From Mucilaginibacter sp. (GTDB lineage: Bacteria > Bacteroidota > Bacteroidia > Sphingobacteriales > Sphingobacteriaceae), in the NCBI RefSeq assembly GCF_025362475.1, contig NZ_JANYGH010000031.1, positions 1 to 64,000 on the forward strand: a DNA stretch of 64,000 bases, written 5' to 3'. The number at the start of each line of letters is the position of its first letter. Positions within the stretch are counted from its first letter, which is position 1. Shown one piece after another: positions 7,566 to 17,203 of this stretch. The notes beneath the pieces are model-generated. The model searched no databases, was not told the origin of the DNA, and saw only the letters and a list, made by a program, of their open reading frames with translations. The position numbers and the translations under genes are program-made.

Positions 7566-9710
7566 ATGAAACTTAATACCCGGGAGATCAACAGCTTCTT
7601 TTATAGTCAGTATTTTTCTGATGGTTTGCGCATCTCTGCGGGAATATTACTGCCATCCCTGGTGTTATTGGAGTTTGGCATGTTTGATCTTGGACTAACA
7701 TTATCACTGGGTGCCCTTTGTATTTGCGTAATAGATAATCCGGGGCCACTTACACATAAGCGTAACGCTATGGCCATTGGTAATTTGTGCCTGTTTATTG
7801 TTGCAGTTACCACGGGCTTTGCGCGGTTAAATGTTTTTACACTGGGTTTGGAAATCACCCTTTTCTCATTTCTGTTCAGCATCTTTATAATTTACGGAAA
7901 CCGGGCCGCATCTATTGGCACATCCTCTTTACTCATTATGATATTTATGATGGATAAGGCCCTTGCTCCATCAGAAGTGCTTATGTATAGTGGCACTATA
8001 TTACTGGGCGGGATATGGTATATGTTATTCAGTCTCATATTTTTCGGGATCCGGCCTTACCGTGCGGCACAACAAACCCTTGGCGAAAATGTGGCTGATA
8101 TAGCTAAATTTTTACGCATAAAAGCTGAGTTTTATAATACGGATAGCAACATAGATGAAAATTACCGTAAACTGGTATCGCAGCAGATACAGGTAAGCCA
8201 GCACCAGGATGCTGTGCGCGAGCTATTATTCAAAAGCAGGGTGATGGTACGGGAATCAACCGGAGCAGGCCGCATCCTGGTACTCACGTTTGTTGATCTT
8301 GTGGATATGTTTGAGCAAATAATGGCCACCCATTATGATTACAATGAAATCCGCGAAAAATTTGGAGATACAGGTGTTTTGAACGAAATAGCCCGCATTG
8401 TACATCATATGGCCGATGAACTTGATGATATTGCCTATATTGTACTTTCCAACACCCGGCACCGCCATGTAATGGATTTCAACATAGAACTGGAGAAGCT
8501 AAAGTTAAAGATTGATTCAATTGGTAAAGATCAACAGGAAACCAGCAACCTGGTATTAAAAAAAATCCTGATCAATCTCCGTAACTTAAGCGAAGGCATT
8601 AACAATATCTACAATTATTATAACGCCAAAAATGCCTTAAAATCAACCGAAATAAAAGGCGAAATAGAATACTCACAATTTGTAACCCATCAGGATTATG
8701 CACCTCACATTTTTTTGGACAATTTAACTTTAGCTTCTGGCGCATTTAAGCATGCACTTAGGGTAGCCCTGGTTTGTTTGGTGGGCTTTATTACTGCCAA
8801 AACTATAGCACAGGGACATCACAGCTACTGGGTATTGCTAACTATCATTGTGATTTTAAAACCCGGTTTCAGCCTATCCAAACAACGTAATTACCAAAGG
8901 CTGATAGGCACCATTGGCGGCGGACTTATCGGAATACTGATATTAAGCTTTGTACCCAATATCCCTGTTCAGTTTATTTTCCTGATGATCTTTATGGTGG
9001 GTGCATATAGTTTTCAACGGCTTAACTATGTGGTAAGTGTAATTTTCACGACACCATATGTGCTCATCCTGTTCAAATTTTTAGGAGTAGGGTTAATCAA
9101 TGTAGCCCAAGAACGTATATTAGATACTGTCATCGGGTCCTCTATTGCGTTTATTGCCAGTTACCTGATATTTCCAACCTGGGAGTTTGAAATGATAGAG
9201 GAAACCCTGCGCGAGGTTGTGGTAGCCAATATCAATTACCTCATTGCCATAGCCGAAAGTATTTCAGACAAAGTTATTGGCACTACGGCCTATAAGCTTG
9301 CGCGTAAAGATGTTTACGTAAAATCGGCCAATTTATCAGCTACGTTTGAGCGGATGACATCCGAACCTAAAAGTAAGCAGCGCAATGTAAAGGAAGTACA
9401 CAAGTTTGTTGTACTTAATCATATCCTGTCATCATACATTACTACCATTGCAGTAGGCCTGATAAAAAATAATCACCGGCAACATCCGGAGGCTTTAAAG
9501 CTCATTAAAAAAAACATAGCTGTATTAAACGAAACCAATAAAAAACTCCACGGACAAAGTATTGAGTTTAATATTGGCAAAGCAAACCCAGGGGCTGAAC
9601 TTGAAAAGCCGGTGCTTACCGCGGACGAAAGTTTATTAAAAGAGCAGCTGGGTTTTATAAATAAGATAAGCTATGATATAGCCAGGGTTACCGATAATAT
9701 TTTTAAGTAA
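7566..9710 (+). CDS. FUSC/YccS-like inner-membrane protein
   Basis: A 714-residue inner-membrane protein of the FUSC (fusaric-acid-resistance-like) superfamily. The layout is a first block of about six hydrophobic segments (residues about 20-165), a soluble, partly coiled region (about 170-370), a second membrane block (about 385-530, including VALVCLVGFITAKTIAQGHH and GTIGGGLIGILILSFV) and a soluble tail. This duplicated membrane-soluble pattern is that of YccS/YhfK. YccS-like proteins are thought to export or exclude small aromatic acids or other compounds, but the substrate here is unknown. It stands alone, divergent from ppc, without the membrane-fusion partner found with AaeB-type efflux. 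Confidence 0.85.
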   Translation: MKLNTREINSFFYSQYFSDGLRISAGILLPSLVLLEFGMFDLGLTLSLGALCICVIDNPGPLTHKRNAMAIGNLCLFIVAVTTGFARLNVFTLGLEITLFSFLFSIFIIYGNRAASIGTSSLLIMIFMMDKALAPSEVLMYSGTILLGGIWYMLFSLIFFGIRPYRAAQQTLGENVADIAKFLRIKAEFYNTDSNIDENYRKLVSQQIQVSQHQDAVRELLFKSRVMVRESTGAGRILVLTFVDLVDMFEQIMATHYDYNEIREKFGDTGVLNEIARIVHHMADELDDIAYIVLSNTRHRHVMDFNIELEKLKLKIDSIGKDQQETSNLVLKKILINLRNLSEGINNIYNYYNAKNALKSTEIKGEIEYSQFVTHQDYAPHIFLDNLTLASGAFKHALRVALVCLVGFITAKTIAQGHHSYWVLLTIIVILKPGFSLSKQRNYQRLIGTIGGGLIGILILSFVPNIPVQFIFLMIFMVGAYSFQRLNYVVSVIFTTPYVLILFKFLGVGLINVAQERILDTVIGSSIAFIASYLIFPTWEFEMIEETLREVVVANINYLIAIAESISDKVIGTTAYKLARKDVYVKSANLSATFERMTSEPKSKQRNVKEVHKFVVLNHILSSYITTIAVGLIKNNHRQHPEALKLIKKNIAVLNETNKKLHGQSIEFNIGKANPGAELEKPVLTADESLLKEQLGFINKISYDIARVTDNIFK

Positions 9711-9800
9711 ATTTGTTACCTGATTATTATACCTGCCTGACAAACAATTTACGCTTCGCATACCTTTTATCATCAAATTAGTTTTTTAATAAATTATATT

Positions 9801-10751
9801 ATGGAACAGCGCGAATTAGGCACATCGGGAATAAAAACCGCGCCTTTGGTTTTTGGGGGAAATGTTTTTGGGTGGACAGTTAAGGGTAACGATACGGCTT
9901 TATTACTGGATGCATTTTTAGATGCAGGCTTCAATACTGTTGATACAGCCGACGTATACTCTAAATGGTCACCCGGCAATAAAGGAGGCGAATCTGAAAC
10001 AGAAATTGGAAAGTGGCTTAAACTAAGTGGCAAACGCGATAAAGTGATCATTGCAACCAAAGTTGGCGCCGAACTGGCCCCCGATAAAAAAGGACTAAAA
10101 AAAGATTATATAATAAAAGCAGTTGAAGATTCTTTAACGAGGCTGCAAACCAATTACATAGACCTTTATCAGTCCCATTACGATGATGCTACAACGCCGG
10201 TTGAAGAAACTCTTAGAGCCTTTGATCAGCTAATAAAAGATGGCAAAGTACGGGCTATAGGAGCGTCTAATTTTTCTGTTGAACGGTTACATGAATCGCT
10301 CAAGGTGAGCCGTGAAAAAGGACTGGCCAGCTACCAGAGCCTGCAACCAGAATATAACCTGTTTGATAGAGAAAAATACGAAACTACCCTTGAACCATTT
10401 ATCAAAGAACAAAGCATAGGTGTTATCAGCTATTTTTCATTGGCCAGTGGGTTTTTAAGTGGCAAATATCGCTCCGCGGCTGATTTAGAAGGTAGTAGTC
10501 GTTCTTCTCTGGTAAAAAAATACTTAACCGAAAGAGGGATGCGCATTTTAAAGGCTTTAGATGAAGTATCGGCACAATATAACACCAAACCCGCGGCCGT
10601 GGCTTTAGCCTGGTTAATTGCCCGGCCAACAATAACGGCGCCAATTGTGAGCGCCACAACCGTATCTCAGTTAAAAGACCTCGCACAGGCGGCAACCTTA
10701 CAACTCAGTACAGAAACAATTGACGTGCTAACCAGCGCGAGCGCATATTGA
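9801..10751 (+). CDS. Aldo/keto reductase
   Basis: An NAD(P)H-dependent (beta/alpha)8 oxidoreductase of 316 residues, cytoplasmic. Catalytic features are visible: DTADVYSKW with the Asp and Tyr, the Lys in VIIATKVGAEL, and the His in IDLYQSHYDD. GKVRAIGASNFS and LQPEYNLFDR are family signatures. The C-terminal cofactor segment IARPTITAPIVSATTVSQL matches the usual binding site for the phosphate of NADPH. It resembles general-stress and sugar-aldehyde reductases (YghZ/YajO type); the substrate is not deducible. It is followed by a hairpin at 10762-10796 and seems monocistronic. Confidence 0.9.
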   Translation: MEQRELGTSGIKTAPLVFGGNVFGWTVKGNDTALLLDAFLDAGFNTVDTADVYSKWSPGNKGGESETEIGKWLKLSGKRDKVIIATKVGAELAPDKKGLKKDYIIKAVEDSLTRLQTNYIDLYQSHYDDATTPVEETLRAFDQLIKDGKVRAIGASNFSVERLHESLKVSREKGLASYQSLQPEYNLFDREKYETTLEPFIKEQSIGVISYFSLASGFLSGKYRSAADLEGSSRSSLVKKYLTERGMRILKALDEVSAQYNTKPAAVALAWLIARPTITAPIVSATTVSQLKDLAQAATLQLSTETIDVLTSASAY

Positions 10752-10761
10752 TATTTCTTCT

Positions 10762-10796
10762 TAATACAGTATGTTTTAACCAGGCATGCTGTATTA
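10762..10796 (+). terminator. Hairpin after the aldo/keto reductase gene
   Basis: TAATACAGTATG (10762-10773) pairs with CATGCTGTATTA (10785-10796) with one G-T pair and an 11-base loop, ten bases past the stop. It is AT-rich and followed by ATTACCCTCC, so a Rho-independent role is only likely. The remaining spacer to 11009 is very AT-rich with no clear feature. Confidence 0.45.
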
Positions 10797-11009
10797 ATTA
10801 CCCTCCCCCCCGTTCAAAGCTTAACTTTTAATGAGTTAATTACTTAATAATTATCCCCGCCAAATAATTTAATTATTAAACAATTCCATGTTGTTAATTT
10901 ACCTGTTTAAATATTTAAATTATTTTTCCTCAAAAAATTTCCATTAATTACCCTATCCTTTTAGTTGTTTTTTGCGTAATAGTACTCTATAATTAATTTT
11001 TTAACTTAA

Positions 11010-12773
11010 ATGGAAAAGCTAAAACAAATCATCGGTTATGGCGATTCTCGTTTGTCTCTTGAGAATAAACTTTTTAACGCTCTTACTTTATTCATTTGCT
11101 TCAATAATGTTATATCGCTTGCAATAAATATTATATTAGGATTTGGCCTGGGTTTAATCCTGGCAAATCTTTTTGTACTTTCATTTTCGGCCTTTGCTTA
11201 TTACCAAAGCAGGTTTAAAGGCTATAAAGAAAACCTTGTATATGTTTATATAGGCCTGGGTATAGCTTCAATTTTCCCGGGCTGGTTTTATAATGGAGGC
11301 ATACACGGATCAACTACCCAAATTGGTATTTTTTTAATTGTGCTGATAACTTTACTGGTAAAGCAGCGATACCATTATATATTTATATGTATACTGGCCG
11401 GTGTATTTATCAGCTGTTATATGCTCGAAAAGGCACATCCACAATGGATTTCAGCAGCCTCGGATGAGTCATCAAACCAATTTGACCTCATATCATCGGC
11501 AGTTATAAACATTGTATTGGTAGGCCTGCTCATTGGATTCATCAAAAAAAGCCATGAAGCCGATAAGCGCGACCTTATTCACAAAAGCGAAGAGTTGCAA
11601 ACATCACAAGTTGCTCTGCAGGCTTCAAAAGAAGAAGCCGAAGCCGCTACATTTGCCAAATCGAACTTTTTAGCTAATATGAGCCACGAGATACGCACCC
11701 CACTCAACGGAATCATCGGCGCCTCTCAATTACTGTCACGATCTGCTTTAATGCCAGATCAGCAGGAACTTCTACAAACCCTGCAGGCAAGCGGTAATCT
11801 GCTTATTAATATCATTAGCGATATTCTGGATATATCTAAAATAGAGGCCGATAAATTGATCCTCTCGCCAGTTACCACTAACATCAGGCATTGTGTTAAA
11901 ACGGTTGTTGATATCAGTCAGCCCGGCATTACCAATCAGCACAAACCCATTGTGCTTAGCTATATAGTTGATGATAACGTAGCTCAATTTGTTAAAGTAG
12001 ATGAAGGACGTTTACAGCAAATTTTAGTTAACCTGATAGGCAACGCCATCAAATTTACTGATGAAGGAGCGGTTACCGTAACAGTAAAAGGATCCGAAGT
12101 AAAAGATGGCCTCCAGGATATCAGCTTCCATATAAAAGACGATGGCATCGGTATCAGCCAGGAATCATTAACACAGTTGTTTAAACCATTTACACAGGTA
12201 AACACAACCGCTCTGCGCAAATATGGCGGTACAGGCCTTGGTCTGTCCATTTGTAAAAAACTGGTTGAATTGATGAATGGTAAAATATGGGCCATTAGTA
12301 AAGAGGCGCAAGGATCTGTATTTATTTTTAATTTGCCATTACAGGTAACCAATGGAGAGGTAGTTACTGAACCCAAGGCAGAAGATAAAAAAACGTTTCT
12401 GTACCGCCCTTTAAGGATTCTTTTGGCCGAGGATAACAAAATGAATCAGCTTATTGCAAGTAAGATATTTAAAAAAGTTGGATACAATATTGATATTGCC
12501 GAAAACGGATTGGATGCCATCAGAATGAATGATGACCAGCTATATGACCTTATATTTATGGATATACAGATGCCCGAAATGGATGGGTTACAGGCAACCA
12601 GGAACATCCTTAAAAAGCATGGAATGAGCGCTCCGCCGATTATAGCGATGACTGCTAACGTTTTAAGCGAGGATGAAAATGAATGTACCATGGCCGGCAT
12701 GAAAGATTTTGTGAGTAAACCATTCACATTTGAAAGATTGGAAAATGTTATCCAGAAATGGACTAAAGCTTAA
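11010..12773 (+). CDS. Hybrid sensor histidine kinase/response regulator
   Basis: A 587-residue membrane-bound hybrid kinase. Residues about 25-185 hold roughly six hydrophobic segments without a periplasmic sensor loop. A short coiled linker ([22 protein letters not shown]) leads to the HisKA box [15 protein letters not shown], with the phosphoacceptor His at 226. The ATPase domain follows, with N box [20 protein letters not shown] and [17 protein letters not shown]. The receiver domain is at about 470-585 ([22 protein letters not shown] with Asp518, and KPF near the end). There is no DNA-binding output, so phosphate probably moves on to an Hpt or separate regulator not seen here. The AraC-type gene lies next to it, but a functional link is not shown. 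Confidence 0.93.
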   Translation: MEKLKQIIGYGDSRLSLENKLFNALTLFICFNNVISLAINIILGFGLGLILANLFVLSFSAFAYYQSRFKGYKENLVYVYIGLGIASIFPGWFYNGGIHGSTTQIGIFLIVLITLLVKQRYHYIFICILAGVFISCYMLEKAHPQWISAASDESSNQFDLISSAVINIVLVGLLIGFIKKSHEADKRDLIHKSEELQTSQVALQASKEEAEAATFAKSNFLANMSHEIRTPLNGIIGASQLLSRSALMPDQQELLQTLQASGNLLINIISDILDISKIEADKLILSPVTTNIRHCVKTVVDISQPGITNQHKPIVLSYIVDDNVAQFVKVDEGRLQQILVNLIGNAIKFTDEGAVTVTVKGSEVKDGLQDISFHIKDDGIGISQESLTQLFKPFTQVNTTALRKYGGTGLGLSICKKLVELMNGKIWAISKEAQGSVFIFNLPLQVTNGEVVTEPKAEDKKTFLYRPLRILLAEDNKMNQLIASKIFKKVGYNIDIAENGLDAIRMNDDQLYDLIFMDIQMPEMDGLQATRNILKKHGMSAPPIIAMTANVLSEDENECTMAGMKDFVSKPFTFERLENVIQKWTKA

Positions 12774-12802
12774 ATAGCTAAAAACCAAAAATCAGTAAAT
12801 AA

Positions 12803-12858
12803 TACCATTCAAAATAACAATAGTACCATTCAAAACCATGGCATTGTTTGTAATTTTG
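12803..12858 (+). promoter_or_regulatory. Direct repeats and -7 box of the araC-type gene
   Basis: TACCATTCAAAA occurs twice, at 12803-12814 and 12824-12835, exactly 21 bases apart (two helical turns). A -7 box TAATTTTG is at 12851-12858, only four bases before the ATG at 12863, so the mRNA would be leaderless or nearly so. There is no -33 TTG at the right distance; the second repeat occupies that place. This is the arrangement of an activator-dependent promoter. Confidence 0.6.
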
Positions 12859-12862
12859 ATAC

Positions 12863-13738
12863 ATGATACAAAGCATTCCGGTATATGATATTTGCTCGTT
12901 ATCTGACGTAAGGCAGGATGACTTGCTGGCAAGCCGCTTTGCCCCCTATCTCGACTCGCACAAGAACCTGTTCTTCCCCCATCGTCATTCTTTTTATCAC
13001 CTTGTACTGTTTACTGATGGTAGCGGATCACATAGCATCGATTTTGAAAATTTTGAAGTAAAACCTCGGCAAATTTATTTTATGATACCAGGGCAGGTAC
13101 ATTCCTGGAATTTTGATGGCCTTACCGACGGTTATATCATTAATTTTTCCGAATCGTTTATCCAGTCATTCGTGTTGCAGCCTGGTTATCTAACCAACTT
13201 TTCATTCTTCAGCGGAAGTTTGAAAGACGCGGTTATCGATCTGCCGGAAGATAGCTACGGTGTGGTTAAATCTTTGTTTGAGAATATACTTTCAGAGATC
13301 ATAAAACCCTCCCTTTCGGGCAGCGATATGGTGAGATTGTTGATGCTCGAGATTTTTATCCATATCAACAGGTTGAATGTACAACAGGATACCACAGGTA
13401 AATTAACCTATAATCAAACCCTGCTCAAAAACTATAATAAATTAATTGAGCAGCACTACACTAATATTAAATTACCAAAAGACTACGCCGAATTATTATA
13501 TATCACCCCAAACCACCTTAACGCGGTTTGTAAAGATTTAGTGGGGCTTTCGGCGGGAGAATTGATCCGTAACCGTACTTTGTTAGAAGCTAAAAGATTG
13601 TTAACCAATCCACAGCTCAGCATTAGTGATATAGCGTTTAAACTAAACTTCAGCGACAATTCCTACTTCACCAAGTTTTTTAAAAAAATGGAGAATATTA
13701 CTCCTGAGGAATTCCGCAAACAGATATTGAAAAATTAA
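12863..13738 (+). CDS. AraC-family transcriptional regulator
   Basis: A 291-residue regulator with an N-terminal cupin-like ligand domain (about 30-160; HRHSFYHLVLFTDGSG and PGQVHSW are typical) and a C-terminal double helix-turn-helix (about 190-290). The signature is visible in LLYITPNHLNAVCKDL and in LSISDIAFKLNFSDNSYFTKFFKKMENITPEEFRK. The ligand is unknown. It is probably self-activated through the paired direct repeats upstream. The DUF983 gene follows after eight bases on the same strand and is likely co-transcribed, so it may be one target. Confidence 0.92.
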   Translation: MIQSIPVYDICSLSDVRQDDLLASRFAPYLDSHKNLFFPHRHSFYHLVLFTDGSGSHSIDFENFEVKPRQIYFMIPGQVHSWNFDGLTDGYIINFSESFIQSFVLQPGYLTNFSFFSGSLKDAVIDLPEDSYGVVKSLFENILSEIIKPSLSGSDMVRLLMLEIFIHINRLNVQQDTTGKLTYNQTLLKNYNKLIEQHYTNIKLPKDYAELLYITPNHLNAVCKDLVGLSAGELIRNRTLLEAKRLLTNPQLSISDIAFKLNFSDNSYFTKFFKKMENITPEEFRKQILKN

Positions 13739-13746
13739 TAATTAAT

Positions 13747-14160
13747 ATGATCATGGAAAATACTAAAAAATATGAGTTAGCGGCCTGGCCTGCAATAGTA
13801 CATGCCAAATGTCCACGTTGTCGCCGGGGCGATTTATTCAGCACCAGCATGTATAGCTTTAAGGGGCAGGCAATGCATAAAACCTGTTCACATTGTGGCT
13901 TAACCTATGAGCGGGAACCGGGTTATTTTTATGTAGCTATGTTTGTGAGCTATGCCCTAAATGTTGCCGAAATGGTCACCATTGCTGTCGCCATTCATGT
14001 TTTAACCGGCAGCAGTAACCCCTGGTTGTATTGTGGTATCATATTAAGCGTTGCTGTATTGTTATCGCCGTTTAATTTTAGGTACTCAAGGGTTGTATTG
14101 CTTCATTGGCTTACCCCCGGTTTACATTATCATCCCGAAATGAGTAAGGATAAAATATAA
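13747..14160 (+). CDS. DUF983 zinc-ribbon membrane protein
   Basis: A small membrane protein of 137 residues with a DUF983 domain. Two cysteine pairs, CPRCRRG near residue 22 and CSHCGLTYE near 47, form a zinc ribbon. Two hydrophobic segments follow (about 62-85 and 93-115), then HWLTPGLHYHPEM. The function of DUF983 is unknown. It lies eight bases after the AraC-type gene, so the two are probably one transcript. A second Met at 13753 is an equally good start. Confidence 0.85.
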   Translation: MIMENTKKYELAAWPAIVHAKCPRCRRGDLFSTSMYSFKGQAMHKTCSHCGLTYEREPGYFYVAMFVSYALNVAEMVTIAVAIHVLTGSSNPWLYCGIILSVAVLLSPFNFRYSRVVLLHWLTPGLHYHPEMSKDKI

Positions 14161-14241
14161 ACGCAAACGGTTAAACCATGTTTACTGCTTTCTGTCAAAA
14201 TTGCAAAGATTCACATTTACCGATCATCAATTTTTTGAACA

Positions 14242-14391
14242 ATGAAAGCTAAATTAAACACCATAAAAAACGACCTGTACAAAGTATTTATATTGGGTAA
14301 TGCCGATAATATACAATTAGCCAAAGCATACTTTTTATTAGCTATACCGCTTTTAACAGCACTTTTCACTTTGGGCCATTTTAATTATTAA
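14242..14391 (+). CDS. Small single-pass membrane protein, 49 residues
   Basis: A short frame from ATG 14242 to TAA 14391. It encodes a basic, polar N-terminal half (MKAKLNTIKNDLYK) and one hydrophobic helix near the C-terminus (AYFLLAIPLLTALFTLGHF). It is on the same strand as the AraC-DUF983 pair and starts 81 bases after it. The codon choice looks like its neighbours. No family is recognised, and no function is proposed. A real gene is likely but not proven. Confidence 0.45.
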   Translation: MKAKLNTIKNDLYKVFILGNADNIQLAKAYFLLAIPLLTALFTLGHFNY

Positions 14392-14426
14392 TTGCCCCGG
14401 CGAACATCTAACTCCTTAAAACAAGA

Positions 14427-14452
14427 CAGCCGTTACACTTCTGTAATGGCTG
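14427..14452 (-). terminator. Terminator of the small lipoprotein gene
   Basis: CAGCCGTTACA and TGTAATGGCTG form an 11-bp stem with one G-T pair and a 4-base loop. Read on the minus strand, it is followed by TCTTGTTTT, which suits the end of the gene at 14499-14834. It may also act on the small plus-strand gene that ends at 14391. Confidence 0.65.
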
Positions 14453-14498
14453 CTTGCAACTGTTTCCCTAACTAAATTAAACTAACTATCAACTAAAC

Positions 14499-14834
14499 TT
14501 ATTTGAATTTTTTAAGTGCGCCGAAATAATTAAGGGCTATTTGAACGTTGCTTACATAAGCAAACTTTTGGTAAGCAAAATCCATTGCGTTATCCTCCAT
14601 TAAACTTGTGTATAAAGGGGAATTAACTTTTGAATCGTTAACTATAAAGGCAAATGCATCACTATTAGTAATCGAGATTGTTGAATCATCTTTCGATTCA
14701 ACATTATTGGACTCAGGGGCAGGAAATTCATCTATTTGGGATTTACCGGGAGCGTCTGAAGCAAATAAATTGGCACAGGCAACCAATATGAGTGATGTAA
14801 AAACAAAAAACAAAAAATGGTAAAATAGCTTCAT
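14499..14834 (-). CDS. Putative small lipoprotein
   Basis: A 111-residue exported protein. It begins MKLFYHFLFFVFTSLILVAC, a signal peptide with lipobox LVAC, so it is predicted to be lipidated at Cys20. The mature part is acidic and Ser-rich at first (SQIDEFPAPESNNVESKDDS), then carries mixed residues up to a basic end. No family is recognised. It is convergent with the AraC operon and ends before a terminator. Nothing in the sequence indicates a function. Confidence 0.6.
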   Translation of the reverse strand: MKLFYHFLFFVFTSLILVACANLFASDAPGKSQIDEFPAPESNNVESKDDSTISITNSDAFAFIVNDSKVNSPLYTSLMEDNAMDFAYQKFAYVSNVQIALNYFGALKKFK

Positions 14835-15126
14835 AGCGGTAGGATATTAAATGTAGACTTAGGTATCAAATAAATGTTATATCAAAGATAAGGTTTGATA
14901 AATAAAAAACATATAGTGATTACACTGAAATGCGCACGTATTTTTACGCAATCTTTAAGAAAACAGGCTTTAATTGAGATTATTTATAGAAAAACAGAAT
15001 GAAGATTAAAGTTATTGTAACATATATATTACAAACAATATTGCTTTCTATAAAATTCAAGAATTGAAAAATCCCTCCCGGTAATAACTTGCCGGCTATC
15101 CTCACCTTAAAAAGGTGAAATACAAA
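14835..15126. other. Intergenic stretch, no gene seen
   Basis: The 292 bases between two minus-strand genes are AT-rich. The part next to the ABC gene holds CCGGTAA/TTGCCGG (15079-15096) and TCACCTT/AAGGTGA (about 15102-15118). On the minus strand the first is followed by GGGAGGGATTTTT, so it may end the ABC transporter transcript. No open frame of note. Confidence 0.5.
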
Positions 15127-16965
15127 CTATCTGTATCCTGCTGCCTGCAAATCAAATAACTCGGCATAGCGCCCTCCCTTAAGCAATAGCTCTTCGTGGC
15201 TGCCAATTTCTACCAGTTCGCCTTTTTCCAATACAAGAATTCTATCGGCCATGCGTACTGTACTAAAACGGTGTGATATCAATACTGCCGACCGGCCTTT
15301 GGTGAGTTCGGCAAAGCGTTCAAAAACATTGAATTCGGCTCGTGCATCCAGTGCCGAAGTTGGTTCATCAAGTATCAGCAATTGAGCATCCCGCATATAG
15401 GCACGGGCAAGCGCAACTTTCTGCCATTCGCCCCCTGATAGTTCAACACCATCGGCAAAGCGTTTACCCAATTGCTGATCATAAGCTCCCGGTAGTTTAG
15501 CCGCAAGTACATCCGCAAGGCTTTGCCTGGCCGAATTTACTATCAAAGGCCTGTTATCCTTCTCGCTTATTTTACCAACAGCTATATTTTGAGCAAAACT
15601 CATCTGATAGCGTAAATAATCCTGGAAAATGATACCTACATTAAGGCGAAGGTCGGCAAGATCATATTCACGCAGATCTATACCATCCAGCAAAATACGG
15701 CCTTCTGTAGGGTCATAAAGACGGGATAACAACTTCACCAGGGTAGTTTTCCCTGCCCCGTTCTCTCCTACCAGTGCAAGCTTTTCGCCGGGGTATAAAG
15801 TAAAACTTAAATGCCGGTTGGCCCATCTGTCAGAGTTGACGTATCTGAAACCCACATCCTCGAAAGTAAAACCCTGCTGTATGATTTTAGGAAACGGCAA
15901 TGCATTTGCTGCATGTTTTATTTTAGGTTCGATCTCGAAAAATTCAAAAAAATCGTGCAGGTAAATGGCCCCCTGCGATACAGCAGTAAACCGGGTAAGA
16001 ATCCCCTCTAACAAAGCACGAAGTTGACGAAATGAACCTGCCAGGAAAGCAAGTTCACCAATAGTTACACTACCCTGAACCGCCCTGATGATGATTACCA
16101 CGTAAGCTCCGTAATAACCTAAACTACCCAACATGGCAAAAAATGTCCCCCATAACGAGCGTTTTATAGCAAGGCGCTTGTTATCGTTGTAAAATTTGCC
16201 AGAGAGTTCTTTAAAGCGATTGATGATAAATCCAGATAGATCAAAGATCTTCACTTCTTTAGCTGTTTCATCACTGGCGCCCAGGTAACGGACATAATCC
16301 AACTCGCGGCGTTCGGGCGTTTGGCCACGGGTAAGGGCATAGCTACGATCATTAAAGTATGATTCACCTAAAAAAGCCGGAATAATGGCAATCAATAGCA
16401 AAACAATAAGCCATGGATTAAAGGTCATCAACCCCACAGCCAAAAAGCCCATGGTTATAAGATCCTGCACCTGGCTCATAACCTGTGATAGTAATATAGT
16501 ACGCCCTATGGTTTGCTGGCGAGCGCGTTCCAGCTTATCATAAAATACCGAGTCTTCAAACTGATCCAGATCGAGCGTAGCGGCATGTGCCATGATCTTT
16601 ACCGAAGTATAATTACTAAACAAGTCGCCAAGTAAGCTATCCATCAATGTAATAGCCCGGCTTAACGCATCGGTTAAAATTGCTAATGCAAACTCCAGCC
16701 CTACCAGCTCCCAAAGCTGGCTCATATCCTTAACCTGGTTGTGGCTTATGGTAACCACGTTATCAATAATAAGCTTCCCCACGTAAAGTAATCCCAACGG
16801 CATGGCCGAGCGAATGATACGCAGCGGCGTGTTAACCACGGTCATCCAACGGCTGGTTTGCCATACCAGCTTAAAAAAAGCAGGCAAGTTGCGCAACGCG
16901 TCAAAACGTTCTTTTAAAGTAACTTTTGTATTTATGGTATTTTTGGGTGGGCGGGCAGTATTCAA
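15127..16965 (-). CDS. ABC transporter, fused membrane and ATPase domains
   Basis: A half-transporter of 612 residues (exporter fold, MsbA/LmrA-like). About six membrane segments lie in residues 40-340. The ATPase domain has Walker A GENGAGKTTLVKLL, Q-loop IIFQDYLRYQ, signature LSGGEWQKVALARA, Walker B LLILDEPTSALDA and H-loop VLISHRFSTV. The substrate is unknown. No ATG fits the 5' end: a TTG at 16965 is used, preceded by the Shine-Dalgarno-like GAGGAA and, at 16998-17005, by a -7 element. An in-frame stop upstream rules out a much longer protein. It stands alone and would act as a homodimer in the inner membrane. Confidence 0.9.
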   Translation of the reverse strand: MNTARPPKNTINTKVTLKERFDALRNLPAFFKLVWQTSRWMTVVNTPLRIIRSAMPLGLLYVGKLIIDNVVTISHNQVKDMSQLWELVGLEFALAILTDALSRAITLMDSLLGDLFSNYTSVKIMAHAATLDLDQFEDSVFYDKLERARQQTIGRTILLSQVMSQVQDLITMGFLAVGLMTFNPWLIVLLLIAIIPAFLGESYFNDRSYALTRGQTPERRELDYVRYLGASDETAKEVKIFDLSGFIINRFKELSGKFYNDNKRLAIKRSLWGTFFAMLGSLGYYGAYVVIIIRAVQGSVTIGELAFLAGSFRQLRALLEGILTRFTAVSQGAIYLHDFFEFFEIEPKIKHAANALPFPKIIQQGFTFEDVGFRYVNSDRWANRHLSFTLYPGEKLALVGENGAGKTTLVKLLSRLYDPTEGRILLDGIDLREYDLADLRLNVGIIFQDYLRYQMSFAQNIAVGKISEKDNRPLIVNSARQSLADVLAAKLPGAYDQQLGKRFADGVELSGGEWQKVALARAYMRDAQLLILDEPTSALDARAEFNVFERFAELTKGRSAVLISHRFSTVRMADRILVLEKGELVEIGSHEELLLKGGRYAELFDLQAAGYR

Positions 16966-16997
16966 TATTATATCTTCCTCTGTTTATTGTATATAAA

Positions 16998-17005
16998 CAA
17001 ATTTA
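16998..17005 (-). promoter_or_regulatory. -7 element for the ABC transporter gene
   Basis: On the minus strand this reads TAAATTTG, a perfect TAnnTTTG. Transcription would start about 25 bases before the proposed TTG start at 16965. The GAGGAA between them is a Shine-Dalgarno-like site and supports that start. Confidence 0.5.
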
Positions 17006-17187
17006 CTCAATTGTTTTGCCAATTAAAGATGCTCAAATATTTGTGAGGGATCGATGACAAAAGCACTATTGCGGATCCTGATGTTTTGCGATAATCATCG
17101 TGATTTTCAAAACAGATCATGCCTTGCGTATTTTCTTTCTAAATGTAATAATTTACTGTACAATAGCTACTTCAAAAAATATTCCCT

Positions 17188-17195
17188 TATTTTTG
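17188..17195 (+). promoter_or_regulatory. -7 element for the HAD phosphatase gene
   Basis: TATTTTTG matches TAnnTTTG and ends nine bases before the ATG at 17204, so the leader would be only a few bases long. It rules out the longer frame that opens at 17054. Confidence 0.5.
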
Positions 17196-17203
17196 CGGCC
17201 ATT

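Noticed and set aside
11984..12439. A 151-codon minus-strand frame inside the hybrid kinase gene
   Set aside because: It mirrors the conserved ATPase domain of the kinase; no independent signals.
17054..17203. A 50-codon N-terminal extension of the HAD phosphatase
   Set aside because: A -7 element lies at 17188-17195 and the conserved FDLDGT motif would be too far from the N-terminus for the family.
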